The translations under genes and the position numbers were made by a program. Of a stretch of 64,000 nt of DNA, positions 53,146 to 61,612 are shown piece by piece; positions within the stretch are counted from its first letter, which is position 1; the number at the start of each line of letters is the position of its first letter. The notes below the pieces were generated by a model, which searched no databases, was not told the DNA's origin, and saw only the letters and a list, made by a program, of their open reading frames with translations. The stretch is from Rhizobium rhizogenes NBRC 13257 (GTDB lineage: Bacteria; Pseudomonadota; Alphaproteobacteria; Rhizobiales; Rhizobiaceae). The stretch lies in contig NZ_BAYX01000025.1 in the NCBI RefSeq assembly GCF_000696095.1, forward strand, positions 40,574 through 104,573, written 5' to 3'.

Positions 53146-54510
53146 ATGTCTTCCGGCTCCCAAAACAAGCCATCCCGGAAAATCCGTTTCGGATATTTTC
53201 ACCAGCCGGTCGGACGGCATCCCTCCGCATGGCGTCGCTCGGAGGCAGAGGGGCATCCGGAAGATGCCGCCTGGGCGATCCGTGTCGCGAGAAAGGTTGA
53301 AGCCGGGCTTTTCGATATGTTCTTCCTGGCTGATGGCCTCGTCGGCCCAAATCCGCATGAGCAGGGCAAGGCCGGCGGGCTGGAACCGCTGACTCTGCTT
53401 GGCGCGCTTGCCGCATCCACCACCAATATCGGCCTGGTGGGGACCATCTCCACCACGTTCTCAGAGCCGTTCAATGTGGCCCGAATGCTCGCTTCGCTCG
53501 ATCACATCAGCGGTGGGCGAAGTGGCTGGAACGTGGTGACCTCGCAATCGGATCGTGCGGCCCAGAATTTTGGGCAAGAGCGACTTCTCGATCACGCCGA
53601 ACGCTATGCGCGGTCGGCCGAATTTGTGGATGTCGTAAAGAAGCTGTGGGACAGTTGGGATGATGGTGCGCTGGTGCTGGATAAGGGGCGCGGTGATTTC
53701 ATCGAGCCGGCGCGCGTTCGCGAGGTCCGTCATAAGGGGCGCTTTTTCTCGGTTCGCGGGCCGCTCAATGTTTCACGCCCACCTCAAGGTCATCCCGTCA
53801 TCTTCCAGGCCGGCTCCTCCAACGATGGCATCGCGCTCGCCGCGACAAGGGCCGATATAGCCTTCACCGCGCAGGATACGATCGAGGATGCCTTGTCGTA
53901 TCGAGAAGCCCTGCGCACGGCTGCCGCCGCGGCCATACCCGGCTCACAAGGACCTCTGGTCTTTCCCGGCGTCATGCCCGTGGTGGGACGGACCCACAGC
54001 GAAGCCGCCGAGAAATTCGCGGCTCTTCAGGAGAGTACGGATATTGCGGCAGGTATCCGCCAGCTGTCCGGCCGCTGGGGATATGACCTTTCGGGATACG
54101 ATCTTGACGGACCGGTGCCAGAACCCAGCACCAACGTTCACGGCCAAAGCCGTGTAAAGCTTTTGCTGAAAAAAGCCCATGCCGAAGGCTACAGGCTGCG
54201 TGACCTCGCGGCGTTGGCAATCGCCTCGCACGGGCATCGCATCATCGTCGGCTCGGTCGAGGAAGTAGCCGACGATCTGGAGCACTGGTTCAAGAGTGGC
54301 GCCGCCGACGGGTTCAACATCATTCCCGCATCCATGCCTGACGGCGTGGACGATTTCGTCGATCTCGTGATCCCCGAATTGCAGCGCCGTGGGCTCTACC
54401 GCACTGCCTACGAGGCAAAAACCTTACGGGGGCTGCTTGGCCTCCCGTCCCCGCGGCAGCCACGTGAGGATCAATCGGGGCGGCAGGCCGCTGGCGCCAC
54501 CACAGCTTGA
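53146..54510 (+). CDS. NtaA/SnaA/DszA-type FMNH2-dependent monooxygenase
   Basis: This 454-residue luciferase-like monooxygenase contains GLFDMFFLADGL, TTNIGLVGTISTTFSEPFN and the hallmark ISGGRSGWNVVTSQSDRAAQNFG of the NtaA/SnaA/DszA/SoxA group. These enzymes cleave C-N or C-S bonds with FMNH2 made by a separate reductase; none is encoded in this window that I recognise. AAGGAT precedes the ATG. Its place after a peptide-type transporter and before a cysteine-synthase homologue supports an organosulfur substrate. Confidence 0.88.
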   Translation: MSSGSQNKPSRKIRFGYFHQPVGRHPSAWRRSEAEGHPEDAAWAIRVARKVEAGLFDMFFLADGLVGPNPHEQGKAGGLEPLTLLGALAASTTNIGLVGTISTTFSEPFNVARMLASLDHISGGRSGWNVVTSQSDRAAQNFGQERLLDHAERYARSAEFVDVVKKLWDSWDDGALVLDKGRGDFIEPARVREVRHKGRFFSVRGPLNVSRPPQGHPVIFQAGSSNDGIALAATRADIAFTAQDTIEDALSYREALRTAAAAAIPGSQGPLVFPGVMPVVGRTHSEAAEKFAALQESTDIAAGIRQLSGRWGYDLSGYDLDGPVPEPSTNVHGQSRVKLLLKKAHAEGYRLRDLAALAIASHGHRIIVGSVEEVADDLEHWFKSGAADGFNIIPASMPDGVDDFVDLVIPELQRRGLYRTAYEAKTLRGLLGLPSPRQPREDQSGRQAAGATTA

Positions 54511-54571
54511 TGGACTGCCAAACGGGGGGGAGAACCCGTTACTCAAAATCCAAGTCGCAGGAGATCGCCCA

Positions 54572-55534
54572 GTGGCAAGAATATACAGTGAGCTATCAGA
54601 ACTTATAGGGAACACCCCGCTTATCGATCTGCAGAGGATTAGAAAAAGCAGAGACATTCAATCCCGTATCCTTGCCAAAATCGAATATCTTAACCCCGCC
54701 GGCAGCATCAAGGACCGCACCGCTTGGTCAATTATCAAGGAAGCGGAGAAGAGCGGCAGATTGAAGCCGGGCGATTTGCTGGTTGATATCACGAGCGGCA
54801 ATACTGGGATCGGCCTTGCTGCGGTGGCGGCCTCTCGGGGGTATCGAACGAAGTTCTACCTTCGGGATATCATCAGTCGAGACAAGATCAACATCCTGCA
54901 CCAGCTTGGCGCGGAGGTCGTGCTTGTCGACAACAATGAATTTCTGGCTCCAGACGGAATTCTTGCCGTGCTGGAGCGAATAAAAAGAGAGAATCCCAAA
55001 GCGTTCTTTACAGATCAACGCACAAATCCGGCCAATCCGCTCATTCACGCGGAGACGACCGGTCCAGAGATCTGGCAGGATAGCGACGGTGCGGTAGACA
55101 TATTGGTCGGCACGGTTGGCACGGGGGGTACGATAAGCGGCGCCGGCCGGTTCCTCAAGGAGCGGAAACAGCAACTGCAAGTAGTCGTCTGCGAACCAAC
55201 AGTGGATTCCGTACCGACGAAAGACAATCCTCATGCGGAAGCGATCGAGGGAGTCCATAAGGTTACGGAAGTTGACGAGACCCATCTGCCAGAGACTTAC
55301 GACAGCACCGTCGTCGATGAAGTGATTGCCATTACAACCGCCCAGGCGCGGGAAACGGCGCTTTTGGTCGCTAGGGAAGAAGGCCTTTTGGTCGGAACAT
55401 CGTCCGGTGCTGCGGTTTCTGCCGCATTGGTTCTGGCGGCGCGGCCGGAGAACGCCGGAAAGACGATCGTCGTGATCATTCCCGACAATGGAGAGAGATA
55501 CCTCTCTTCCTCTCCCGTTGCAGCTGATAGCTAG
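54572..55534 (+). CDS. Cysteine synthase/cystathionine-beta-synthase family PLP enzyme
   Basis: This 320-residue fold-type II PLP enzyme has the Schiff-base lysine Lys47 in NPAGSIKDRTA, the substrate loop TSGNTGIGLAA and the phosphate loop GTVGTGGTISGAG. The GTG start has CAGGAG 8 nt upstream. Related activities are O-acetylserine sulfhydrylase, cystathionine beta-synthase and cyanoalanine synthase. Given the neighbours, assimilation of sulfide or thiol released by the monooxygenase is the likeliest role. Cyanide capture is an alternative worth noting beside the nitrile genes, but it is not shown. Confidence 0.85.
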   Translation: MARIYSELSELIGNTPLIDLQRIRKSRDIQSRILAKIEYLNPAGSIKDRTAWSIIKEAEKSGRLKPGDLLVDITSGNTGIGLAAVAASRGYRTKFYLRDIISRDKINILHQLGAEVVLVDNNEFLAPDGILAVLERIKRENPKAFFTDQRTNPANPLIHAETTGPEIWQDSDGAVDILVGTVGTGGTISGAGRFLKERKQQLQVVVCEPTVDSVPTKDNPHAEAIEGVHKVTEVDETHLPETYDSTVVDEVIAITTAQARETALLVAREEGLLVGTSSGAAVSAALVLAARPENAGKTIVVIIPDNGERYLSSSPVAADS

Positions 55535-55660
55535 TCATCATTCCACGATGCAGGCATCGACACACTTCACGAACACAGCTCGGCTTTCCGATCGCCCTCT
55601 TTTTGCCTTGCAGTGGGTCGCCGCGGGCCATGGCACTAGCGAAAATCCCTTGCCTTCACC

Positions 55661-56436
55661 TCAAGACAGTTCGGAGGACTTACTGACGAAGTCGGAAACT
55701 AGCGACAAAATGGCGAATGCAGCGCATGCGGCGCAGGTCAAAGTCCAGCCTCCGAGGGCCCAGGTAACGCCAGAGATTGCGGCTCCTGTGGACCCACCAA
55801 TGAAGAACAGCCCTACGAACAAACCGTTCAATCGGCCTCTAGCCTCGGGCCTTATGAGATTTATCTCCCGACGCCCCAGTGTGTGATCGAACGTCAAACC
55901 GATGTCGAGCAAGATCGCACTGAATCCCAGCACCAGAATTGCAGTACTCCATGAGGCAGCATCACTCGTTCCTGCCCATGCGGCGAGTGCCGCAGAAACA
56001 ACAATTGAGATATGCGCGGCCACCATCGCGGAGCGGGTCCACCCGCGATCTCCTATCCGACCTGCTAGCGGGGTCGCTAAGGCTCCGCCGGCCCCGGCAA
56101 GTGTGAACAAGGCGATTCCCGCAGATCAAGATTGAACGGCGCCATCGCCAATCGAAGAGCAACCGTCGTCCAGAATAGACTGAACGACGCTGCGACCAAA
56201 CTTGCTGTCAAAGCGCGTCGGCGTAAAACCGGCTCCTGCCTTAGAATTTGCCACAGCGATCCGATCAATGCCCAATACGTCGATTGAGCCGCGGTTCGAT
56301 AATGCGGAAGTCTCCAGGCAAGGAGAAATGCAACAAGTGCGATGGCAAAAGCACTGATGATGTAGACGGCACGCCAACCATACGCGTCTCGGTGACGATG
56401 GCGCAGTCCATGAGGGCCGCCTTTAGAGCATCCCAT
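55661..56436 (-). pseudogene. MFS transporter fragment with a frameshift
   Basis: Two pieces of one major-facilitator protein are in different frames. The first (YIISAFAIALVAFLLAWRLP to FNLDLR) ends near 56125, and the second (LFTLAGAGGALATPLAGRIG to the C-terminus) continues in the next frame. One G is missing in the run after CTGCGG. The N-terminal half (several helices) is also absent upstream of 56400. The gene is antisense to the sulfur-like operons and is certainly inactive as read. Confidence 0.8.
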
Positions 56437-56757
56437 CGCGCTATTCTCATGATCGACGCTGCCGGCGACAGCGACCGCGATGACATGACGAGCGGACTAC
56501 CGCCCGCAAGCTCGCAGGATGGGAAAGATGCATCACTGAAATTCCCGAATGAGAATTCATCGGCGGGATGAAGGCATCCGAGGCGGCTGTTTTAGGGAAG
56601 TCGGTAAAATTAGAAAATTTTGTCTATGGATTTTATAGATTATTCTATTCCATAGGCCTGTCGATTTTAGCGATGAGACTTTTCAACGCCCAGCGAGGAT
56701 ACCTCGTTGGGCGGACATGACTTGCTGTCTTCTTCCACGATCAACCCGGAGACTTCC
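56437..56757. other. Control region upstream of the AtsK/TauD gene
   Basis: AT-rich DNA at 56600-56660 carries TCTAT-N7-ATAGA (56623-56639) with LysR-like T-N11-A spacing, and CTATGGA repeated as TCCATAG at 56649-56655. This could be a CysB/Cbl-type site. A strong hairpin follows, listed separately. Confidence 0.45.
56687..56713 (+). promoter_or_regulatory. Strong hairpin in the leader of the AtsK/TauD gene
   Basis: CGCCCAGCGAGG and CCTCGTTGGGCG pair over 12 bp with one G-U pair and an ATA loop, 44 nt before the start codon. No T-run follows. It may be an attenuator, an mRNA-stabilising stem or the end of an upstream transcript. Confidence 0.5.
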
Positions 56758-57687
56758 ATGAGCAATCCAGTTCTCGTCAATCAGACCATTCCTGAATCCG
56801 ATGTCGTGCCGCTAACCGGCCGCGTCGGAGCAAAAATCAAAGGCGTCCGCCTTGGGGGAGACCTTTCGGACGCAACGGTAGCCGCCATCAACCAACTTCT
56901 CCTGAAACACAAGGTGATCTTCTTCCGCGGTCAGGAGCATCTCGACGATTCGGAACAGGAATTGTTCGCACGCCGTCTGGGCGACCTGGTTCCGCATCCG
57001 ACCCAAGGCCCGGTGACCGGCACTGCCTCTATCCTCAATCTCGATTCCAGTCGCGGCGGTGGCAGGGCGGACCAGTGGCACACCGATGTCACCTTCGTGG
57101 ATGCCTATCCTAAATTCTCGGTCCTTCGCGGTGTCGTCATTCCGGCAACCGGAGGCGATACGATCTGGTCCAACACCCATGCTGCGTACGAAAGCCTGCC
57201 GGCGCCGCTGAAACTTCTGGCGGACAATCTGTGGGCCATTCACAGCAATGCCTATGACTACGCAGCTGTGCGCCCTCGCGCCACCGCTGAAGAAAAGAAG
57301 CATTTCGAGGAAGTTTTCACCTCGACCATCTACGAGACCGAGCATCCGGTCGTGCGCGTCCATCCCGAAACCGGCGAACGGTCGCTGCTGCTCGGCAATT
57401 TCGTCCAGCGCCTGGTCGGCTTGTCGAAGAGCGACTCCGCAAAACTCTACGAGGTATTCCAGTCTTATGTCACCGCCCCGGAAAATACCGTGCGCTGGCG
57501 CTGGAAGGCTGGTGACGTCGCGATCTGGGACAACCGCGCGACGCAGCACTATGCCGTTAACGACTATGGCGACCAGCACAGGGTCGTGCGCCGCGCCACT
57601 GTTGATGGCGACGTTCCCGTCGGTGTCGATGGCCGCCGCAGCATAACCCACGTCAAGGCCGCCAAGCCGAAAGCCAAGGCCGCGTAA
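56758..57687 (+). CDS. AtsK/TauD-family alpha-ketoglutarate dioxygenase
   Basis: This 309-residue non-haem iron dioxygenase has the 2-His-1-Asp triad His108 and Asp110 (QWHTDVTF) and His264 (RATQHYAVNDY), with Arg275 for alpha-ketoglutarate. The stretches SSRGGGRADQWHTDVTFVDA and NAYDYAAVRP are closer to the alkylsulfatase AtsK than to taurine dioxygenase TauD, as I recall those sequences. It probably releases sulfate or sulfite from an alkyl sulfate or sulfonate. GGAG stands 7 nt before the ATG. The transport genes that follow start 25 nt downstream. Confidence 0.85.
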   Translation: MSNPVLVNQTIPESDVVPLTGRVGAKIKGVRLGGDLSDATVAAINQLLLKHKVIFFRGQEHLDDSEQELFARRLGDLVPHPTQGPVTGTASILNLDSSRGGGRADQWHTDVTFVDAYPKFSVLRGVVIPATGGDTIWSNTHAAYESLPAPLKLLADNLWAIHSNAYDYAAVRPRATAEEKKHFEEVFTSTIYETEHPVVRVHPETGERSLLLGNFVQRLVGLSKSDSAKLYEVFQSYVTAPENTVRWRWKAGDVAIWDNRATQHYAVNDYGDQHRVVRRATVDGDVPVGVDGRRSITHVKAAKPKAKAA

Positions 57688-57712
57688 GCGCGGCCGGACA
57701 AGGGGAAAGATC

Positions 57713-58798
57713 ATGAAGTTTCGCATCGCTGTGGCGCTTGCCGCATTTATTGCCTCCTTTACCTCGGCCTTTGCCGAAGAACTGACCATCCGCTTCGGCT
57801 ATCCAGGCATCGGCCTCGACAACCGGCAATATTCGCAAGGGGATGCAACGTCCTATGCCCGGGCTCGGGAGCTCATCGAAAAGGAATTTGTTTCCGACAA
57901 GGACGTCAAGATCGAGTGGACTTTCTTCCGCGGCGCCGGCCCTGCGCTCAACGAGGCCGTTGCAGCAAAGCAGCTCGACTTCTTCCTGCTCGGAGACCTG
58001 CCGGCGATCGTCGGCAGGTCGCGCGGGCTGGATTACAAGTTCGTCTTTGCCACTGGCCGGCATCAGCCGATCTACCTTGCAGTCCCGGCTGATAGCGATA
58101 TCAAGTCGATCGGTGATGTCAGGGGCAAGAAAGTCGCGCTCTTCAAGGGAACCAATTTGCAGCTTGCCACGGATCGCGTATTGGCCACCCACGGCCTGAC
58201 AGAAAAGGATGTCCGCTTCATCAACCTGGATACCAACGCCGCCGTACCGGCACTCACCTCCGGCAATGTCGATGCCGTATTCGGCGGCCCCGAGTTTCTG
58301 GCATTGGCAAAGAAAGGGATCGTGAAGATCGTCTATTCCACCAAGGGCGACGATCCGACGCTCGGACGAAATTCCTCCTATCTGGTCACGGCCGCCTTCG
58401 AACAGACCCATCCCGATATCACGCAGCGTGTCATCACCACCTTCGTGAAAGCGGCGGCATTCGCCTCCGATCCGGCCAACCAAGAGGCGGTCTTTGATGC
58501 CTGGGCTCTTTCAGGCTTCCCGAAGGATTCGTTCGACGCGGATATCGAAGGCGATACGCTGGCAAATCGGCTCAACCCCCTGATCGATGATTTCGTCATC
58601 ACACGCTACAAGGATCAGGTGGCTCGGGCCAAGGCCTACGGTCTGATCAAGAATGACGTCGATGTCGACGCCTGGCTGGAGCCGAAATATCTGCAGCAGG
58701 CGCTCAAGGATCTGAAGCTGGAAAACTACTGGCCCAGCTACGCCGCCAATGGCGAGATCGCCACGCCCGGAACCCTCGACAAAAAGCAGACCAACTGA
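57713..58798 (+). CDS. Sulfonate/alkyl-sulfate-type periplasmic binding protein (SsuA/AtsR-like)
   Basis: This 361-residue protein has a Sec signal (MKFRIAVALAAFIASFTSAF, cleavage near FAEE) and the nitrate/sulfonate/taurine binding fold with LDFFLLGDLPAIVGRSRGL and LFKGTNLQLATDRVLA. It delivers substrate to the two permeases that follow. The exact ligand is inferred from the neighbouring dioxygenase. Confidence 0.88.
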   Translation: MKFRIAVALAAFIASFTSAFAEELTIRFGYPGIGLDNRQYSQGDATSYARARELIEKEFVSDKDVKIEWTFFRGAGPALNEAVAAKQLDFFLLGDLPAIVGRSRGLDYKFVFATGRHQPIYLAVPADSDIKSIGDVRGKKVALFKGTNLQLATDRVLATHGLTEKDVRFINLDTNAAVPALTSGNVDAVFGGPEFLALAKKGIVKIVYSTKGDDPTLGRNSSYLVTAAFEQTHPDITQRVITTFVKAAAFASDPANQEAVFDAWALSGFPKDSFDADIEGDTLANRLNPLIDDFVITRYKDQVARAKAYGLIKNDVDVDAWLEPKYLQQALKDLKLENYWPSYAANGEIATPGTLDKKQTN

Positions 58799-58859
58799 AC
58801 GTCGATATGCCGGCCCGCGCCGATTGGCGCGGACGGCGTGTTGCCTCCGAGGACAAGAG

Positions 58860-59684
58860 ATGACTTTGACAGTTGCGGCTGATCGGCCGGTAGAACGACG
58901 CGTGATCGGCCTATTGCCCATTCTGACCCACGCCGCTTATGCGCTCCCCCTGCCGCTTGTCCTGCTGCTCGCATGGCAGCTTTCGTCACAATACGGCTGG
59001 CTTCCGGGACAGATCCTGCCGGCTCCGCTGGTGGTCTGGGTAACGATCGTGGACCTGTGGAGCGACGGGATACTCGCCGAACATACATTGCGAAGCCTGC
59101 AACGCGTCGCCATCGGCTTTGCTATCGGTGTATCGCTCGGCCTCCTCATCGGCACGGCCCTTGGTCTGCTGCCCCGAGCAAAAGCATTCATCTGGCCGGT
59201 TTTCACAGCCGTGGCGCAGGTGAACATGCTTGCCTGGCTGCCGCTCCTCGTGCTGTTCGTCGGCATCGACGAGGAGCTCAAATATGTCAGCATCGCCTGG
59301 TCGACGGCGATACCGGTCATATTGGCGACGACACGCAGCATCACCGGCATGCCGCCGCAATTTATCGAACTCGGGCGCGTGCTCGACTTCACACCCGTGC
59401 AGCGCGTCTCAACGATCATCCTGCCGGCTGCGCTCCCCACCCTCTTCACCGGCCTTCGCGAGGGGCTGGCAGCGGCCTGGCAAAACCTGGTGATTGTGGA
59501 GCTGTTCGCCTCCTTCGAGGGTCTTGGCTATCTGATCACCTGGGGTCGCCAGCTATTCCAGCTGGAGCTTGTTATCGCCGCCATGCTGGTGATCGCCGTC
59601 ATCGGCTTGCTACTGAACGGCGCGCTCGAATATCTGGAACGCTTCGTCCAACCCTGGAAGACGGAGGCGCGAAATGACCGCTGA
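58860..59684 (+). CDS. Sulfonate-type ABC permease 1 (SsuC-like)
   Basis: This 274-residue permease has about six membrane helices and the BPD-transporter loop around LGRVLDFTPVQRVSTIILPA. The ATG giving MTLTVAADRPVERR follows GAGGACAAGAG; the longer open frame reaches back into the binding protein. Its 3' end overlaps the second permease by 11 nt. Confidence 0.88.
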   Translation: MTLTVAADRPVERRVIGLLPILTHAAYALPLPLVLLLAWQLSSQYGWLPGQILPAPLVVWVTIVDLWSDGILAEHTLRSLQRVAIGFAIGVSLGLLIGTALGLLPRAKAFIWPVFTAVAQVNMLAWLPLLVLFVGIDEELKYVSIAWSTAIPVILATTRSITGMPPQFIELGRVLDFTPVQRVSTIILPAALPTLFTGLREGLAAAWQNLVIVELFASFEGLGYLITWGRQLFQLELVIAAMLVIAVIGLLLNGALEYLERFVQPWKTEARNDR

Positions 59685-60462
59685 CACCCTGTCCTTTCAG
59701 CCGCTTCGAGGGGCCACAAGGCATTGGCGTCCATTTGCAGCCTTCGGTGCTATCTTCCTTGTTTGGCTGGCGGCGTCGCAGTTCGGATGGGTGGATCCCC
59801 GCTTCCTTCCCTCGCCGGCAGCGGTCGCAGCACGCGCCAGAACGGAATTCACAACAGGCACGCTGGCTTTCGATATCGGCGCAAGCCTGCGGCGAAACCT
59901 TATCGGTTTTGCAATCGGCGCCTCGGCCGGGCTTTTGCTCGGTCTGGTTCTCGGTTTCTCGCACACTGCGGAGCGGATTGTCGGACCGACGCTGCTTGCC
60001 TTTCGCCAGATCGCATTGTTCGCCTGGGTGCCGCTGCTGTCCGTATGGTTCGGCGGTGCGGACGCCGGGAAGATCGCCTTCATCGCCGTCGCCGGATTTC
60101 AGCCCGTCGTCATCAATACATGGCAGGGCGTAAGGGGACTGCCACCACCCTATCGGGAGCTGTCAGACGTGCTGATCTTCAGCCGCATTGACTTTGCACA
60201 CCTGATCGCCTTGCCGGGCGCCCTTCCCGCCATATTCACCGGCCTGCACGCCGGCCTGATCTACGCCTGGCTTGCCACGCTCGGATCGGAACTGTTTCTC
60301 AACGTCACCCCCGGCATCGGCGGACGGCTGAACGAGGGCAGTCAGCTCTTCGAGATGGATCTGCTCTTCCTCGGCATCATCATTCTGGCCGCGATCGGCC
60401 TGTTCTACAATAGCTCGGCCCTCTGGCTGGAGACATGGCTTCTCAGGAGACGAACGAGATGA
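59674..60462 (+). CDS. Sulfonate-type ABC permease 2 (SsuC-like)
   Basis: This 262-residue permease is a diverged paralogue of the one before it: LRRNLIGFAIGASAGLLLGL against LQRVAIGFAIGVSLGLLIGT. Its loop reads LSDVLIFSRIDFAHLIALPG. SsuC normally forms a homodimer from one gene, so two different permeases imply a heterodimer. It overlaps both neighbours (11 nt and 4 nt), so the genes are translationally coupled. Confidence 0.88.
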   Translation: MTADTLSFQPLRGATRHWRPFAAFGAIFLVWLAASQFGWVDPRFLPSPAAVAARARTEFTTGTLAFDIGASLRRNLIGFAIGASAGLLLGLVLGFSHTAERIVGPTLLAFRQIALFAWVPLLSVWFGGADAGKIAFIAVAGFQPVVINTWQGVRGLPPPYRELSDVLIFSRIDFAHLIALPGALPAIFTGLHAGLIYAWLATLGSELFLNVTPGIGGRLNEGSQLFEMDLLFLGIIILAAIGLFYNSSALWLETWLLRRRTR

Positions 60463-61262
60463 ACCAGATATCCCCATCCACCGCCTTTCAGATCGGCGTT
60501 GCCCCTGCGCTTGAAATTAGCAAGCTCGACAAGAGCTTCATCGTCGCCGGACGAAGGGTCGAGGTGCTTGCGAGCATCGACCTTTCCATTCGGCGCAGTG
60601 AATTCGTCACCATCGTTGGAGCCTCCGGCTGCGGAAAATCGACATTGCTGCGGCTGATCCTCGGGCTGGATCTTGATTATAGTGGCGATATCCTCGTCGA
60701 TGGCGCACGCGTTGTCCGACCGGGCCTCGATCGCTCGATCGTTTTTCAGGACCACCGGTTGTTGCCTTGGTTGACCGTTGAAGCCAATGTCGCGGCGGCG
60801 CTTCGGCGCAGCCCCCTCTCCCGGATCGGCAAAAAGGAAACAGTGCGCGAGCATATCGAGCTTGTCGGCCTGACACAGTTTGCCAAGGCGTATCCGGCGC
60901 AACTCTCCGGCGGAATGGCACAGCGTGTTGCCATCGCCAGAGCGCTCGTCAACCGGCCGCGCTTCCTGCTGCTTGATGAACCGCTTGGTGCGCTGGACGC
61001 ATTGACCCGCCTACGGCTACAGGATGAACTGAAACGCATCGTTCAACATGAAGGTACGACGGCGCTGCTGGTCACCCATGATGTCGACGAGGCGGTTCAT
61101 CTCGGCCACAGGATCGTCGTCATGCAGCCCCATCCGGGCCGGATCGCCACCATCCTGCCTATTCCGGAGCAGGCACGGCAGGATCGCTCGAGTCCGGAGT
61201 TCATCCGTCTGAGGGATGAGGTTCTGGGGCTTCTGGGTGTCGGAGCGACACGTCGGACATAG
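60459..61262 (+). CDS. Sulfonate-type ABC ATPase (SsuB-like)
   Basis: This 267-residue ATPase has Walker A GASGCGKSTLLRLI, signature LSGGMAQRV and Walker B FLLLDEPLGALDA. AGGAGA stands 8 nt before the ATG that overlaps the permease stop as ATGA. It completes the transporter. The C-terminus is followed by a 350-bp decayed stretch. Confidence 0.9.
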   Translation: MNQISPSTAFQIGVAPALEISKLDKSFIVAGRRVEVLASIDLSIRRSEFVTIVGASGCGKSTLLRLILGLDLDYSGDILVDGARVVRPGLDRSIVFQDHRLLPWLTVEANVAAALRRSPLSRIGKKETVREHIELVGLTQFAKAYPAQLSGGMAQRVAIARALVNRPRFLLLDEPLGALDALTRLRLQDELKRIVQHEGTTALLVTHDVDEAVHLGHRIVVMQPHPGRIATILPIPEQARQDRSSPEFIRLRDEVLGLLGVGATRRT

Positions 61263-61612
61263 AACCATTGTGAATATCGACGCCAAGAAGGAAGGTGGGC
61301 CACGAAGCAACCGCGAGCGGCATCGTTGCCGTGCGTCAATCGACGGATGTGGTAGGCATCTTAGGGTCGTTGTCACGGAGACCCCGCCGCACAATCATTT
61401 CGTGGATAGCCGCCATCCCTTTTTCCCGTCGTCGGCTTTGCGGTCTGGCCCTGCGGCACCTCTGCATGCTCGGCACCATCTCGGGCACCGTATTCGTCGA
61501 CGTTCTGCTCAACGGCCTCACCACGTTGAATGCCGCCCATTTTATGCCCAGGACCTCATCAACCGCGTTGCCTGGGCGAAAAACCGATCCCGATCAATCT
61601 TCATTCAAAGAA
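61263..61612. other. Decayed region with a permease remnant
   Basis: No intact gene is present. The right part holds the remnant described separately. The left part (61263-61460) shows no recognisable domain. Confidence 0.5.
61469..61600 (+). pseudogene. C-terminal remnant of a ribose-type ABC permease
   Basis: LGTISGTVFVDVLLNGLTTL in one frame and PFYAQDLINRVAWAKN in the next resemble the end of RbsC-like permeases (GT-x-x-GT-x-x-G-x-LL-x-x-L-x-x-GL then FYQ/AQDLI). A frame change lies near 61540. The rest of the gene is missing. It lies just before a sugar-type binding protein, the usual partner. Confidence 0.55.

Noticed and set aside
54572..55534. Reading the PLP enzyme as a dedicated cyanoalanine synthase for cyanide removal
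   Set aside because: Attractive with the nitrile genes, but it lies 39 kb away inside a sulfur-like operon, and sequence does not separate it from cysteine synthase.
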